From Rhizobium sp. WYCCWR10014 (lineage in GTDB: Bacteria > Pseudomonadota > Alphaproteobacteria > Rhizobiales > Rhizobiaceae), in contig NZ_LXFU01000030.1 of assembly GCF_001657485.1 (NCBI RefSeq), forward strand, positions 62,001-126,000: a stretch of 64,000 nucleotides of DNA. The letters are read 5' to 3'. Below are positions 43,756 through 52,910 of the stretch, piece by piece. A model generated the notes under the pieces. The model worked only from the letters and a program-made list of their open reading frames with translations. It was not told the DNA's origin and made no database searches. Every line of letters begins with the position of its first letter. Position 1 is the stretch's first letter. The position numbers and the translations under genes were made by a program.

Positions 43756-43944
43756 TCAGATTGCGGTTCGCATGAGATAGGGAGATCGCTCGACGGGGAC
43801 CTGCGCGACGATTTTCAATACGAGCGTGGGAGCCATATCGGGAACTGACCGAACTCGCCCGTCTTTGTAGACCACCCGTAGGTGGCAGGTCTTGCCGTCG
43901 TATTCTAGTTCGGCGATCGTCTTTGAATGGACCAGAAATTGCAT
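43756..43944 (-). CDS. small KTSC-like protein
   Basis: A 62-residue protein starting MQFLVHSKTIAELEYDG, with a beta-rich pattern (HLRVVYKDGRVRSVPDMAP) that resembles KTSC-domain proteins, although the Ser-rich C-terminal part of that domain is not obvious. The ATG at 43944 has AGGGAGA about 9 bases upstream. An in-frame GTG at 44028 also has a perfect AAGGAG site 5 bases upstream, so a 90-residue form is possible. Function unknown. Confidence 0.6.
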   Translation of the reverse strand: MQFLVHSKTIAELEYDGKTCHLRVVYKDGRVRSVPDMAPTLVLKIVAQVPVERSPYLMRTAI

Positions 43945-44527
43945 GTTACGCTGTCTCCCTGCACTGCGACATGACCGAGTTGAACATTCCGACCGCCGCC
44001 ATCCCGGGGGCAGATTGTTGATCGTCACGTGAACTCCTTGTCACCGCGACGTCTGGCGCTGTCTGTACGCGATCGATTCACAAAGCGTTCTATCAATCGT
44101 CCTAGCGAAATCGCGAAGATACTTAGTCAAGGCTTCGAAATCACGTGAAATCAGCGTGACACACGTCTCACGACTATGTGGACACCGCCTACCAGAAAAA
44201 GATGTAAGCCGCGAGATGAGCGGTCGGCGCGCTTTGCCGCCCGTGCAGGACGATGCTGTAGACAATCGACGTCGCCCAGCATGTCCTGGGGGACCGCGGG
44301 GCGAAGGACCTTCTGTAACCGTGACTACCAGTCTTGTTTCAAAGGTCAACGGAGGAGTTCGGCCGCGACGGACTGCTTCGCTAATCGTGCCGAGGGTTCT
44401 GGCGATCCTCGACGTCCAAAAAGGTCGAATCTCGAGGCAGCGCGGTTTGATGGGCCTTGAAACGAACACAGTGCCCGACTATTTAAGCTTAATCGGCGTT
44501 GCTGGTGAGTGTTCCACGAGAGCGTTC

Positions 44528-44550
44528 GCGACTGCCGAAGTCGCTTTTTT
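44528..44550 (+). terminator. intrinsic terminator 1
   Basis: A 6-base stem GCGACT / AGTCGC with a 5-base loop, followed by TTTTTT. No protein gene precedes it on the plus strand, so it may end a small RNA. Confidence 0.72.
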
Positions 44551-44597
44551 ACTTTTGACCACGGATGTACTGGCACTGGTGTTGAGAGCGATGTCGG

Positions 44598-44630
44598 AAA
44601 GGTCGGTGCGGTTTCGCCCCGGCCTTTTTT
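44598..44630 (+). terminator. intrinsic terminator 2
   Basis: An 8-base stem AAGGTCGG / CCGGCCTT (one G-T pair), extended inside by a short GCG / CGC pair, ending in TTTTTT. About 80 bases after terminator 1. Confidence 0.78.
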
Positions 44631-44923
44631 GTTGCGATAAAGGTGGGTGCCCGGCAATGGCTTGACGGATCCCGGCCTCGGCGCCCGATCGACCTCAGCA
44701 GGATCGAGATGCGATCATTGGCGGTCTGAAGTTCCACTTTCCTCGACGATCGCGTCGTAGACGTCTAACTGTGCATCCTTGACGAACATCTTGTCTGCGA
44801 AGTCTTGGAGCTAAATAAGACGCAAGCCAGCTTTCGGATTGTCGCTCAGATCCTATCCCCGGCTGTCCTCCTCATGGAACATCCAGGAATCGACGTTCGA
44901 ACACCAAGCCCCAGTTACCGCAA

Positions 44924-45445
44924 ATGATCCACTTCACCGGCGATACGCATTTCGGAGACTCGCGCGTCCTGCGCCTCGACAAACGCCCGTTCGCCAACAT
45001 GGTCGAACACGACGACGCCCTGATCTGGAACTGGAACCAGACCGTCGGCACTGATGACGAGGTCTGGCATCTGGGAGACTTCATGTCGGCAAGCGCTGGC
45101 GAGTGCTCCGAGCTGCTTGCGAGGCTCAACGGTCGAAAGCACCTGATTGTGGGCAACAACGACCCGACGACGACCACAAATTCACCGGGATGGGAGAGCG
45201 TGCAGCATTACGCCGAACTCCAGCACGACGGACATCATCTCGTCCTGTGCCATTACGCTTTTCGGACTTGGAACCAGATGAGCAAGAAGTCGATCAACCT
45301 GCACGGCCACTCCCATGGCAGATTGAAGCCTCTCCGTCGCCAATACGACGTCGGGGTCGATGGGCAAGAGCTTCGTCCGGTCACACTGGAGGTCCTCTTG
45401 AAAAAGAATCGTGTCGTCGCCGGTGGGGAAGATATGAACGAATAG
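44924..45445 (+). CDS. metallophosphoesterase (phage/plasmid type)
   Basis: A 173-residue single-domain calcineurin-like phosphoesterase. Metal ligands are in order: GDTHFGD (Asp7, His9), HLGDF (Asp52), VGNND (Asn near 79), CHYAF (His110) and LHGHSHG (His129, His131). Proteins of this short type (often annotated as hydrolases or phosphatases of unknown substrate) occur on rhizobial plasmids and prophages. The first ATG is used; the ribosome-binding site is weak. The gene appears monocistronic. Confidence 0.9.
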   Translation: MIHFTGDTHFGDSRVLRLDKRPFANMVEHDDALIWNWNQTVGTDDEVWHLGDFMSASAGECSELLARLNGRKHLIVGNNDPTTTTNSPGWESVQHYAELQHDGHHLVLCHYAFRTWNQMSKKSINLHGHSHGRLKPLRRQYDVGVDGQELRPVTLEVLLKKNRVVAGGEDMNE

Positions 45446-45895
45446 GGAGGGCGTGATTGTGCTAGCTGGTTGAAGGCTTGCGCTCGACGTGAACTTCACC
45501 CGTATCTCAGATGTCAGAAGTGCCGTCCGGGGTCGATCTCGCCCATGCCGATGCTGAACGGTTCCCTCGTGGCCAAAGTGTTGTTTTATCAGGGCCAACA
45601 AGACCTGAGGGCACTTGATCTTCGCCCGGCACTAAACTCTTCTCGAAACTCGGAGCCATCGTCGAGCGGCTCGAACGCCTGGGCGGGCCGGGGCGTTTGA
45701 GGCTGTCGCTGCACTGGCTGAAAGGATGAAAAGGGGGCCCGAGAACAATATCTCAGGCCCAGGTATTGCTTCGACTGCGTAGGGAGGAGAACGCGTCGAT
45801 CTCTTCATTTTAAGCGCTTATGGTTAATGAAGCGTAACTGCGCGATAGACCCGAAAGGTCAGTATAATCCTTTTCATCGCGCGGCATTCCCCAGT
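45446..45895. other. no supported gene; one hairpin
   Basis: About 450 bases between the convergent phosphoesterase and MCP genes. A 10-base inverted repeat GGGCCCGAGA / TCTCAGGCCC with one mismatch lies at 45735-45760 without a T-run. No coding region is supported. Confidence 0.45.
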
Positions 45896-48103
45896 TTAGA
45901 ACTCCTGCCATTCATCCCTAACGGCATTTGACCCGAACGAGCTCGCAACCCGTTTCATCATCGTGCGCACAGGCGATTGTTGAGGCTTTGTTTCATGCGG
46001 ATAGACGGGACTCGCGGCGGCTGTGCTAAACGTTTCCGATTTAAAGCGTGATACGAGGCTCCGCAGGTTGCCTGCCTCGTTTGCCAGAGTGCCGCTGGCT
46101 GCGTTCGCCTCCTCGACCATGGCCGCGTTTTGCTGGGTAACTTGATCCATCTGGTTGACGGCGGTATTGACCTCCGAAAGGCCAATCGACTGCTCGCGCG
46201 CCGACGTTGCGATCGAATCCATGTGCTGATTGATCGTAACGATGAAGGCTTCGATAGCCTTGAGCGCTTCGCCAGTCTGGCTGACCAGCGTTACGCCATT
46301 TTCCACTTCCGCGCTGGAATTCCGAATGAGTTCCTTGATTTCCTTTGCAGCCTTTGCAGAACGCTGAGCCAGTTCGCGGACTTCCTGAGCCACGACGGCA
46401 AAGCCCTTTCCAGCCTCGCCGGCCCGTGCCGCTTCAACACCGGCATTGAGCGCCAGCAAGTTCGTTTGGAAGGCGATATCGTCGATCACGCCGATGATGT
46501 TGGAGATCTGGCCCGACGACTGTTTGATCTTTCCCATAGCGTCTACGGCGGAAGCAACGACAACGCCTGACTGGCGGGCATTCTCATTGGCTTGAATGGC
46601 GACGCTTCGCGCCTCGTCGGCGCGCTTGGTCGAATTCGCGACATTGGTGGTGATCTGATCGAGAGCAGCGGCGGTTTCCTCCAACGATGCTGCCTGTTGC
46701 TCGGTGCGCTTCGAAAGGTCGTCGGCGCTCGCACTGATTTCGCGCGAGCCGCTGTCAATCGCGGTGGTCGATCGCGCCACCGCGCTCAGTGTCTCGCGAA
46801 GCTGTCCGACAGCCTGATTGAAATCGGCGCGCAGCGCCTCGAAATCGGCCGGAAGAGGATTGACGATCTGATAGGTCAAATCCCCGCGCGAGAGCTGCCG
46901 AAGACCCTCGGCGAGCGACTGTGTCGCTACAGCCATATCCGCGGCACGCTTGCGATCGAGTTCCGCTGTCTTCTGACGTTGCTCTTCCGTCTGTTGGCGA
47001 TTTGCGGTTGCCTCGACTTCAAGGCTGCGGGCCTTCTCAGCATTTTCCTTGAACACCTCGACGGCCGAGGCCATAGCGCCGATCTCATCCGATCGATCCT
47101 TGCCTTCGATGGTGACGTCGAGATCATTTTCAGCGAGACGCGACATCGTACCGGTCAGATTGCCGATGACTTTGGAAAATGTGCGAGCGAACAGGAGGAA
47201 GCCGACCAGAGACAAGAGCGACACGAACACGCTTCCTACAACAGTCGCCCACAGGGCGCTGGAGCTTGCAGCGAGCAGTTCTGTTGCGTCGGCACCGATT
47301 TCCAAGACGCCGAGCGGATCGCCGGAAAAGTTTGTGAACGGCACGGCCTGGACCAGGATATCCCGCCCGCCGGAGGAAATCTCATCGAATACTGGTTTGC
47401 CGGCGAACGCGGTTTGAATCTGTTCGGCAGTCAGCATCGACTTGCCATCGAGGGTGGAGGCCTGGAGCTGAAGTTTCCCGTCCGCGACCACATTGACCGC
47501 GATCTCACCGCCTATACGATCGGCGATCGGCCCGAAGTATGGATTGGACAATTCTGTACCAACGTCGACGACGCCGACGACCCTACCGTCTTGGACGACC
47601 GGTGCGGAAGCATACATGCCAATGCTCGCCCGGCCTGGTTCGATCCCCGCAGCCACCTTGCCAGTCGACAGAGCCTTTACCACCATCTTGCGGCGTCCGG
47701 TCATGTCGTCGCCGAATTTGTCAGGAGCATGGAGACGTGCGATGGCCGAGCCCTTCACATCGACGAAGGTTACAAACTGCAAACCGCCCTCCTTCGAGAT
47801 CGCTGGAAGACCAGAACCATACTTGGTCAGTATGGCTTCTCTCTCCTTACCGAGAATGAGTTTTGCGGTATCCGGATCGCTTGCGAGCGCCAACGCGAGA
47901 GCGGCGGCCGCCCTCTGGGTCGCGCCCATGTCAGTCTGGATCAGGGAGAGGTCGCTGCGTGCCCTGCTTTGGAGGGCATCGTCGTTCGCGATCGACTGGC
48001 GGTACCATGCCTGCCCACCAATGGCGGCGCTCGCGAACAAGACGGCTCCGAACCCGTAACCGGTCATTTTTACCCAAATAGGTCTGCGCACTTTAACGCT
48101 CAT
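45896..48103 (-). CDS. methyl-accepting chemotaxis protein, Cache sensor
   Basis: A 735-residue inner-membrane chemoreceptor. Membrane helix 1 is at about 12-34, followed by a periplasmic double-Cache-like sensor (about 35-275, with [18 protein letters not shown] and [22 protein letters not shown] regions, quoted in part), helix 2 at about 282-305 and a HAMP domain. A second HAMP-like segment follows ([18 protein letters not shown]). The signalling hairpin tip reads [24 protein letters not shown], with methylation helices on both sides. The C-terminus ends DEWQEF, so EWQEF forms a WxxF-type tether for CheR/CheB, marking it as a high-abundance receptor. The ligand is unknown. Single gene, next to a sugar uptake operon. 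Confidence 0.93.
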   Translation of the reverse strand: MSVKVRRPIWVKMTGYGFGAVLFASAAIGGQAWYRQSIANDDALQSRARSDLSLIQTDMGATQRAAAALALALASDPDTAKLILGKEREAILTKYGSGLPAISKEGGLQFVTFVDVKGSAIARLHAPDKFGDDMTGRRKMVVKALSTGKVAAGIEPGRASIGMYASAPVVQDGRVVGVVDVGTELSNPYFGPIADRIGGEIAVNVVADGKLQLQASTLDGKSMLTAEQIQTAFAGKPVFDEISSGGRDILVQAVPFTNFSGDPLGVLEIGADATELLAASSSALWATVVGSVFVSLLSLVGFLLFARTFSKVIGNLTGTMSRLAENDLDVTIEGKDRSDEIGAMASAVEVFKENAEKARSLEVEATANRQQTEEQRQKTAELDRKRAADMAVATQSLAEGLRQLSRGDLTYQIVNPLPADFEALRADFNQAVGQLRETLSAVARSTTAIDSGSREISASADDLSKRTEQQAASLEETAAALDQITTNVANSTKRADEARSVAIQANENARQSGVVVASAVDAMGKIKQSSGQISNIIGVIDDIAFQTNLLALNAGVEAARAGEAGKGFAVVAQEVRELAQRSAKAAKEIKELIRNSSAEVENGVTLVSQTGEALKAIEAFIVTINQHMDSIATSAREQSIGLSEVNTAVNQMDQVTQQNAAMVEEANAASGTLANEAGNLRSLVSRFKSETFSTAAASPVYPHETKPQQSPVRTMMKRVASSFGSNAVRDEWQEF

Positions 48104-48369
48104 CTGCCCCTCTCGATAATCGTTCTATAAGGGGAGCGATAAACTGGAAGTTATCAGTTTTTCTTAACAGCAGGCTATCAGGTTTCGCTCGGCGAGGCTT
48201 TGCGGGAATAGTCTCTCCGCAACGAGGATTTGCTTGATCTGGGCGCTTGGCAAAATGTCTCCAGGGATCGAACAAGGCTCTTTGACTGATTGATCCTGTT
48301 GCCCTGGATTTGGTGTTAGCCGCAGGAGCAATCCTGCGGCGTCGAAGATCTCACCGCTACTCCCGAAGT

Positions 48370-49203
48370 TCAGGACGCCTTGAGGATCTTGAAGCCCTCG
48401 ATTTCCCTGACGAGCGGCAAATGCGCCCAGCGATCATTGTCGTGCATCATGATTAATCGCGACATGTCGCCTGCTATCTCCTCGTTGATGCGATCCATGG
48501 TCTCCAACTGTTTCCAGATGCTGCCAATACCGTTGTTCAGGGGCGCAAAGACGCCGTCGTGCCGATGTCCGGTCAGGTTGAGCTTCGAATAGATGCAGTC
48601 GCCCGCCGCCAGCAATCGTCCGCGCGCGGTTTCGACAATTACGAACTGCTGCCCGAGCGTGTGGCCTTCGCCAAGGCGAACATGGATTCCAGGCAGGATA
48701 TTGTCCTTGTCACCATCGACCAGCATCAGGCGATGTTCGACGGCCGCGTCAAAAGCCGAGCGCATGTTGTCCGGATTGATGATGGCCGTCAGGAAACCGT
48801 ATTGTGGCGGTAGTGCTATCGCTTCGTTCCAGGACAGCCATTCGCGCTTCTGGATGAAGATCCGAGCCTTGGGGAATGCCGAAATCGACCCCATATGGTC
48901 GAAATGGGCATGGCTGAGCACGATGTCGGTAACATCCTCTGCCTTGACGCCGAGCTCCTCGAGCATGCGCACCGGCGAGATCCATTCGGGAATGCCAAAT
49001 TTCCTGGAAAACTCCTCGCCACTGCCTTCATTGAGAAAGCCGGTGTCGATCAGCACATTCTTTTCTCCGTTCCGCGCCAGGACGAAACCGAAAGGCAGGT
49101 CGAGGACCGTTGACGGCGAGGCACCGTTGACGAGATCGATCAGCGGCTGGTCTTTCGACCGTGCAAATTCGATGACGTGGACCTCCCAATGATTGGACAT
49201 CAT
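48370..49203 (-). CDS. MBL-fold lactonase-like hydrolase
   Basis: A 277-residue metallo-beta-lactamase-fold protein of the N-acyl homoserine lactonase family (AiiA/BlcC-like). The metal site is complete: HAHFDHMGS, then GEGHTLGQQF (His), AGDCIYSK (Asp) and MMHDND (His). It begins VHVIEFARSKD, and no signal peptide is present. Family members open gamma-lactones such as quorum signals or gamma-butyrolactone. Here it is the last gene of an ABC sugar operon (6-base gap after the permease), so a sugar lactone is an equally likely substrate. Two ATGs (49203, 49200) lie 3 and 6 bases after AGGAG; either may start. Confidence 0.87.
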   Translation of the reverse strand: MMSNHWEVHVIEFARSKDQPLIDLVNGASPSTVLDLPFGFVLARNGEKNVLIDTGFLNEGSGEEFSRKFGIPEWISPVRMLEELGVKAEDVTDIVLSHAHFDHMGSISAFPKARIFIQKREWLSWNEAIALPPQYGFLTAIINPDNMRSAFDAAVEHRLMLVDGDKDNILPGIHVRLGEGHTLGQQFVIVETARGRLLAAGDCIYSKLNLTGHRHDGVFAPLNNGIGSIWKQLETMDRINEEIAGDMSRLIMMHDNDRWAHLPLVREIEGFKILKAS

Positions 49204-49209
49204 ATGCTC

Positions 49210-50205
49210 CTAACGCTGCGAGAGAATGCGGCCGAGGCTGGAGAGGCCGACGGCGATGATCAGGATGGCGCCTTGAAAAATGTACTGCGAGTAGGTCGGT
49301 GCGCCGAAAATATTGAGGCCGTTAAAGCCAAATGCGATGATCATTGCACCGATGAAGGTGCCGAAGACATGGAACTCGCCGTCGCGCAGTGTCGCCGAGC
49401 CGAGGAAGACGGCGGCAAACGCGGTCAGCAGATAGGGATCGGCTGCACTTGTCGTGCCGCTGCCAAGCCGTGAAGCAAGCAGGATGCCGGTCAGCGCTGC
49501 GCACATGCCCGATATGACGAAACCCAGGATTTTGATGCGGTCCACATTGATCCCGGCGAGCCGCGCAGCCGAAGGATTACCGCCGACCGCCTGGATCTCC
49601 TGGCCGAGCGCGGTCCGCTCAACAAGAAGCCAGAGAGCGCCAAGCACAATGACCATGATGACGATATTGTTTGGAATACCGAATAGCCATCGGCCGAGCG
49701 AAACCTGCAGAAATGCCTCTGGCACACCGGCGGTGATGGGCACGCCGGCCGAATAAGCGAAAGACAGGCCAGTCAGAATTGTGCCAACCCCGAGCGTGGC
49801 AATGACCGAATTGACCTTGACCTTGGTGACGATCAAACCGTTGACGAGGCCGATCAGGCCACCGAGCAGGATGACGATCAGGATCGCCACACCGATCGGC
49901 AGTTTGCTGGAGACGATCAGGCCCGTCACCAATACCCCGTGCAGGGATGCAGCAAAACCGATCGAGAGGTCCAGTTCGCCGACGATGACGGCAAGCGTCA
50001 GACCGCCGGCGATGATCATCGCCAGCGAGGTCTGGTTCAACACGTTGGTGAAATTGTAGATCGTCGGAAAGGCGCGCGGCGACAAGATCGAAAAGGCTGC
50101 GATCATAGCCAGGAGCCCTATGATCGTCGCATAGCGGGCGAAGGCCCCAAGCGCACGTTTCATTGCCGGTGAAAGGCTTCGGGTCGATACGGCCAGGTCG
50201 CTCAT
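49210..50205 (-). CDS. sugar ABC transporter permease (RbsC type)
   Basis: A 331-residue membrane protein of the BPD_transp_2 / ribose-xylose permease family with about eight to ten helices. Characteristic segments: LAVIVGELDLSIGFAASL, GLVNGLIVTKVKVNSVIATLG, the coupling-loop region GGNPSAARLAGINVDRIK and AAVFLGSATLRDGEFHVFGTF. It forms the channel with the ATPase encoded just upstream (1-base gap). AAAGGAA lies 6 bases before the ATG. Together with the ATPase and binding protein it should import a pentose, hexose or polyol. Confidence 0.93.
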   Translation of the reverse strand: MSDLAVSTRSLSPAMKRALGAFARYATIIGLLAMIAAFSILSPRAFPTIYNFTNVLNQTSLAMIIAGGLTLAVIVGELDLSIGFAASLHGVLVTGLIVSSKLPIGVAILIVILLGGLIGLVNGLIVTKVKVNSVIATLGVGTILTGLSFAYSAGVPITAGVPEAFLQVSLGRWLFGIPNNIVIMVIVLGALWLLVERTALGQEIQAVGGNPSAARLAGINVDRIKILGFVISGMCAALTGILLASRLGSGTTSAADPYLLTAFAAVFLGSATLRDGEFHVFGTFIGAMIIAFGFNGLNIFGAPTYSQYIFQGAILIIAVGLSSLGRILSQR

Positions 50206-50206
50206 G

Positions 50207-51754
50207 TCAGTTCCTTTCGGTGCCTTCGAAAGCATAGCTTGCTTCGACCAGCGCATTGCGGGTTATACCCGCGCCTGTCAGCTCGCGGACGACGCGACCT
50301 TCGGCCATGACGAGCACGCGGTCGCAAAGGTCGGGCAACTCGTCGGGCTCCGAAGAGACGACGATGACCGCCATGCCGCCTGCCGCGAGATTCCGGATCA
50401 GCCTATGTATGTCGGCTCGGGCGCCGATGTCGACGCCTCGCGTCGGCTCGTCGAGAATAAGGACCTTCGGCTGGCGCAGAAGCCAGCGGCCGATGACCAC
50501 TTTTTGCTGATTGCCGCCGGACAGAAGGCCGACCGGGGTCTCGATCGAATGCGTCTTGACCGAGAGATCGCGAACGATCCGCGAAGATAGATTTTCGCGG
50601 CGGCGATAATCGATCAAAGGCACTGCCGGGCTGCGGACAATATTGGCGAGGTTGGAGAGCTGGAGGTTGAAGGCGACGCTCTTTGTCAGCACCAATCCGT
50701 CTGCGCGCCTCTCTTCCGGCACGAGCCCCAGCCCGGCCTTGACCGCGTGGGCCGGCGTCTTCGGCAGGAACGCCCTGCCGTCAAGGATCATCAGCCCGGC
50801 ATCAGCACGATCGGCGCCGTAGATCAGCCGGATCAGCTCCGTTCGGCCGGCACCGACAAGTCCGCCAATGCCGAGCACTTCGCCGCGATGCAGTTCGAAA
50901 GAAACGTCTTTGACTTTCGGCAGCCGTGTCAGTCCTGCGACGGAGAGGATCACATCCTTGCGCGCATCGTCCTTTTCATGGCTCAGATTTTCGACCAGGC
51001 CGCCGACGATCGCCTCGACAAGTGCAGCACGCGTGAGATCGGGCTTATCGATGACTGTGATGAAGTTACCGTCACGGAAAACGGAAACGCTGCCACACAG
51101 GGTGAGAATTTCGTCGAGCCGGTGCGAGACGTAGAGGATCGTAACGCCGGAATCTCGGAGGTCCTGGATAATCTTGAACAGTTTTTCGCTTTCGGCCGCG
51201 GATAGTGAGGCGGTCGGCTCGTCCATGACGATCAGCCGCGCCTTTCGCATCAGCGCTCGGCAGATGTTGATCAGCCAGTTCTCCGCCGTCGAAAGATCTT
51301 TCACTTTGGCGTTCAGCGGGGCACTGATGCCGACGCGTCGGGCGACAGGCTCGACATCCCTGGCAATCGCCTTCCAGTCGACGATCCCGAACCATGTTCT
51401 TTTCGGCAGGCCCAGCATGATGTTTTCCAAAACCGTCATTCCGGGAACGAAGGCGAGTTCCTGATGGATGAAACTCATGCCGAGATCGGTAGCGACGGCC
51501 GGCGTCGCGATGGTGACCGGATTGCCGTCTATCAACACCTCGCCCGCATCGGCATGTGTTAGTCCCGCCAAAACCTTGATGAAGGTTGATTTGCCGGCGC
51601 CGTTGGCGCCCACAAGTCCGTGAATTTCGCCGGCGCGAAGCGTCATCGAGACGCCCTTCAATGCCTGGGCGCCGCCATAGGCTTTCCGAACGCCACGGGC
51701 AACAAGAAATGGAGGCGTGATCGACGCCTCCTTTTCTGGATTGGACGCAAGCAT
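50207..51754 (-). CDS. sugar ABC transporter ATPase (RbsA type)
   Basis: A 515-residue double ATPase. Half one has Walker A GANGAGKST and Walker B MDEPTASL, with a degenerate signature LSTAENWLINICR. Half two has a degenerate Walker A (GGLVGAGRTEL), signature LSGGNQQKVVIGRWL and LDEPTRGVDIGA. This asymmetry is normal for the RbsA/XylG/MglA family. The ATG at 51754 is used; a TTG at 51781 in frame would add nine residues. It lies 33 bases after the binding-protein gene and 1 base before the permease. Confidence 0.93.
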   Translation of the reverse strand: MLASNPEKEASITPPFLVARGVRKAYGGAQALKGVSMTLRAGEIHGLVGANGAGKSTFIKVLAGLTHADAGEVLIDGNPVTIATPAVATDLGMSFIHQELAFVPGMTVLENIMLGLPKRTWFGIVDWKAIARDVEPVARRVGISAPLNAKVKDLSTAENWLINICRALMRKARLIVMDEPTASLSAAESEKLFKIIQDLRDSGVTILYVSHRLDEILTLCGSVSVFRDGNFITVIDKPDLTRAALVEAIVGGLVENLSHEKDDARKDVILSVAGLTRLPKVKDVSFELHRGEVLGIGGLVGAGRTELIRLIYGADRADAGLMILDGRAFLPKTPAHAVKAGLGLVPEERRADGLVLTKSVAFNLQLSNLANIVRSPAVPLIDYRRRENLSSRIVRDLSVKTHSIETPVGLLSGGNQQKVVIGRWLLRQPKVLILDEPTRGVDIGARADIHRLIRNLAAGGMAVIVVSSEPDELPDLCDRVLVMAEGRVVRELTGAGITRNALVEASYAFEGTERN

Positions 51755-51787
51755 TTGCTTCTCTTCCGATCTAAGGTTCAAGCCTGC

Positions 51788-52729
51788 CTACTGGACGGCA
51801 TCCGGGTGCTGTTTCAGGAAATCCTCCACCGTATCCCTGGTAATCAGGACGGCAGGCACTTCCACAGCCTGAGGCTTCCAGTCCGCACCGGCTTTTTTGA
51901 TGTCCGCCAATAGCTTAACCATATTGTAACCTTCGGTGTAGCTGTCTTCCCAGGCCGTCGCGGTCATGTGACCGTTCTTTATATTTTCGATCGCCTGGGC
52001 GTTTCCGTTGACACCATAGACCATGACGTCATCGCGCGCCTGCGAGCGAAGCGAACCGATCGCACCGATGGCCGGATCGTCCCAGCAGCCCCAGATCGCC
52101 AGCTTTTCATCTCCTGGAGGATGCGAGGCGAGCCAGGCATTTGCATATTGCGCGCCGTCCTCAAAATATCCGGGGATTCGCACTTCGTTCTTGGTCACCT
52201 TGATGTCCGCGTGGCTCTCCAGCATCTTGTCCATCAGCGTTTCACGGTTTCGGCAGACCTCTCCGGTGCGGTAGGTCAGCGCCAGAAGCTCGCCCTTGCC
52301 GCCCATGTCATCGATCATCTTTTTGATGACAGGCTCGGCGATCGGCGCTCCGGAACCGTTGGTCGCCGCCACGCTCAGACCTAGCCCGCCTCCCCAGGTC
52401 ACGACAGGAATATTGGCCTGCTTGGCCGCATCGAGACCGGCGCCGATCGACGATGCCGGAAAGACGAGATCGACGATTGCAAAGGCACCACGCTGCGCAA
52501 AATTCTGGATGGCCGCGTTCGCCTGGTCGGCGCTGCCCGCGGCATCGACGACGGAGACGTCATAACCGAGCTCTTCGGCAGCCTTCTTGGCACCATTAAT
52601 GTAGCGAACGTTGTTGGCCTCGGTCGCTGCGATGGAAACGAGACCGATCAGCGGTTTGTCTTCGGCGTGCGCCGGCATCGCCGCCAAGATCGCGGCCGTC
52701 ATCAACAGTGTTGTTATACTGGAATTCAT
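51788..52729 (-). CDS. sugar ABC transporter substrate-binding protein
   Basis: A 313-residue periplasmic binding protein of the peripla_BP_4 (RbsB/XylF-like) family. Residues 1-22 are a Sec signal peptide ending AHA. The mature domain starts KPLIGLVSIAATEANNVRY and shows AIVDLVFPASSIGAGLDAAKQANIPVVTW and the hinge region DDVMVYGVNGNAQAIE (both outlined). Two Cys residues (EVCRNRE, WGCWDD) may form a disulfide. GGAGG and GGAAG sites lie before the ATG. It is the first gene of the operon, divergent from a LacI-type repressor with operator-like palindromes between. Substrate not identified. Confidence 0.93.
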   Translation of the reverse strand: MNSSITTLLMTAAILAAMPAHAEDKPLIGLVSIAATEANNVRYINGAKKAAEELGYDVSVVDAAGSADQANAAIQNFAQRGAFAIVDLVFPASSIGAGLDAAKQANIPVVTWGGGLGLSVAATNGSGAPIAEPVIKKMIDDMGGKGELLALTYRTGEVCRNRETLMDKMLESHADIKVTKNEVRIPGYFEDGAQYANAWLASHPPGDEKLAIWGCWDDPAIGAIGSLRSQARDDVMVYGVNGNAQAIENIKNGHMTATAWEDSYTEGYNMVKLLADIKKAGADWKPQAVEVPAVLITRDTVEDFLKQHPDAVQ

Positions 52730-52757
52730 AGCTTCCTCCTCCCACGTCAATTTACCA

Positions 52758-52774
52758 CGTTCGCTGGGCGAACG
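52758..52774. promoter_or_regulatory. perfect palindrome upstream of the ABC operon
   Basis: Seven-base arms CGTTCGC / GCGAACG around TGG, 2 bases from the LacI operator. It could be a second regulator site or part of a promoter. Confidence 0.5.
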
Positions 52775-52775
52775 G

Positions 52776-52793
52776 TAGCTAACCGTTTTGCTA
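52776..52793. promoter_or_regulatory. LacI-type operator 1
   Basis: TAGCTAACCGTTTTGCTA, an 18-base imperfect palindrome with the central CG expected for LacI/GalR repressors (7 of 9 positions symmetric). Confidence 0.65.
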
Positions 52794-52872
52794 GCATTCT
52801 CGATTTCGGTTAACGACGCAAGTATTTTCCCCAATTTATATAGACAAATTTCGCGATTTGTCGCATCGATCT

Positions 52873-52890
52873 TAGCGAAACGATTAGCTG
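52873..52890. promoter_or_regulatory. LacI-type operator 2
   Basis: TAGCGAAACGATTAGCTG, a weaker palindrome of the same layout (6 of 9), 20 bases before the LacI-type gene start. Two sites about 97 bases apart (centre to centre) would allow looping. Confidence 0.55.
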
Positions 52891-52910
52891 TAGAAAAATG
52901 CGGATGGGAA

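Larger units (their letters stand above)
43945..44923. other. long gene-poor stretch with tandem terminators
   Basis: Nearly 1 kb without a convincing protein gene. Long frames on both strands (for example 44156-44665 rightward) lack ribosome-binding sites and read like non-coding DNA. Two rightward intrinsic terminators (44528-44550 and 44598-44630) are the only strong signals, implying short transcripts in this region. Confidence 0.5.

Noticed and set aside
44511-44527. GTTC repeated with 9-base spacing
   Set aside because: Alphaproteobacterial LexA boxes need a 7-base spacer, and part of it is the arm of a terminator.
44041-44665. Overlapping 142-codon leftward and 169-codon rightward frames
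   Set aside because: No ribosome-binding sites, poor composition, and the rightward frame runs through both intrinsic terminators.
46592-48130. 512-codon rightward frame opposite the MCP gene
   Set aside because: Antisense to a complete chemoreceptor with clear signalling domain; no domain or ribosome-binding site.
52759-52773. GTTC-N7-GAAC as a possible SOS box
   Set aside because: It is an inverted, not direct, repeat and lies at a LacI-type regulated sugar operon.
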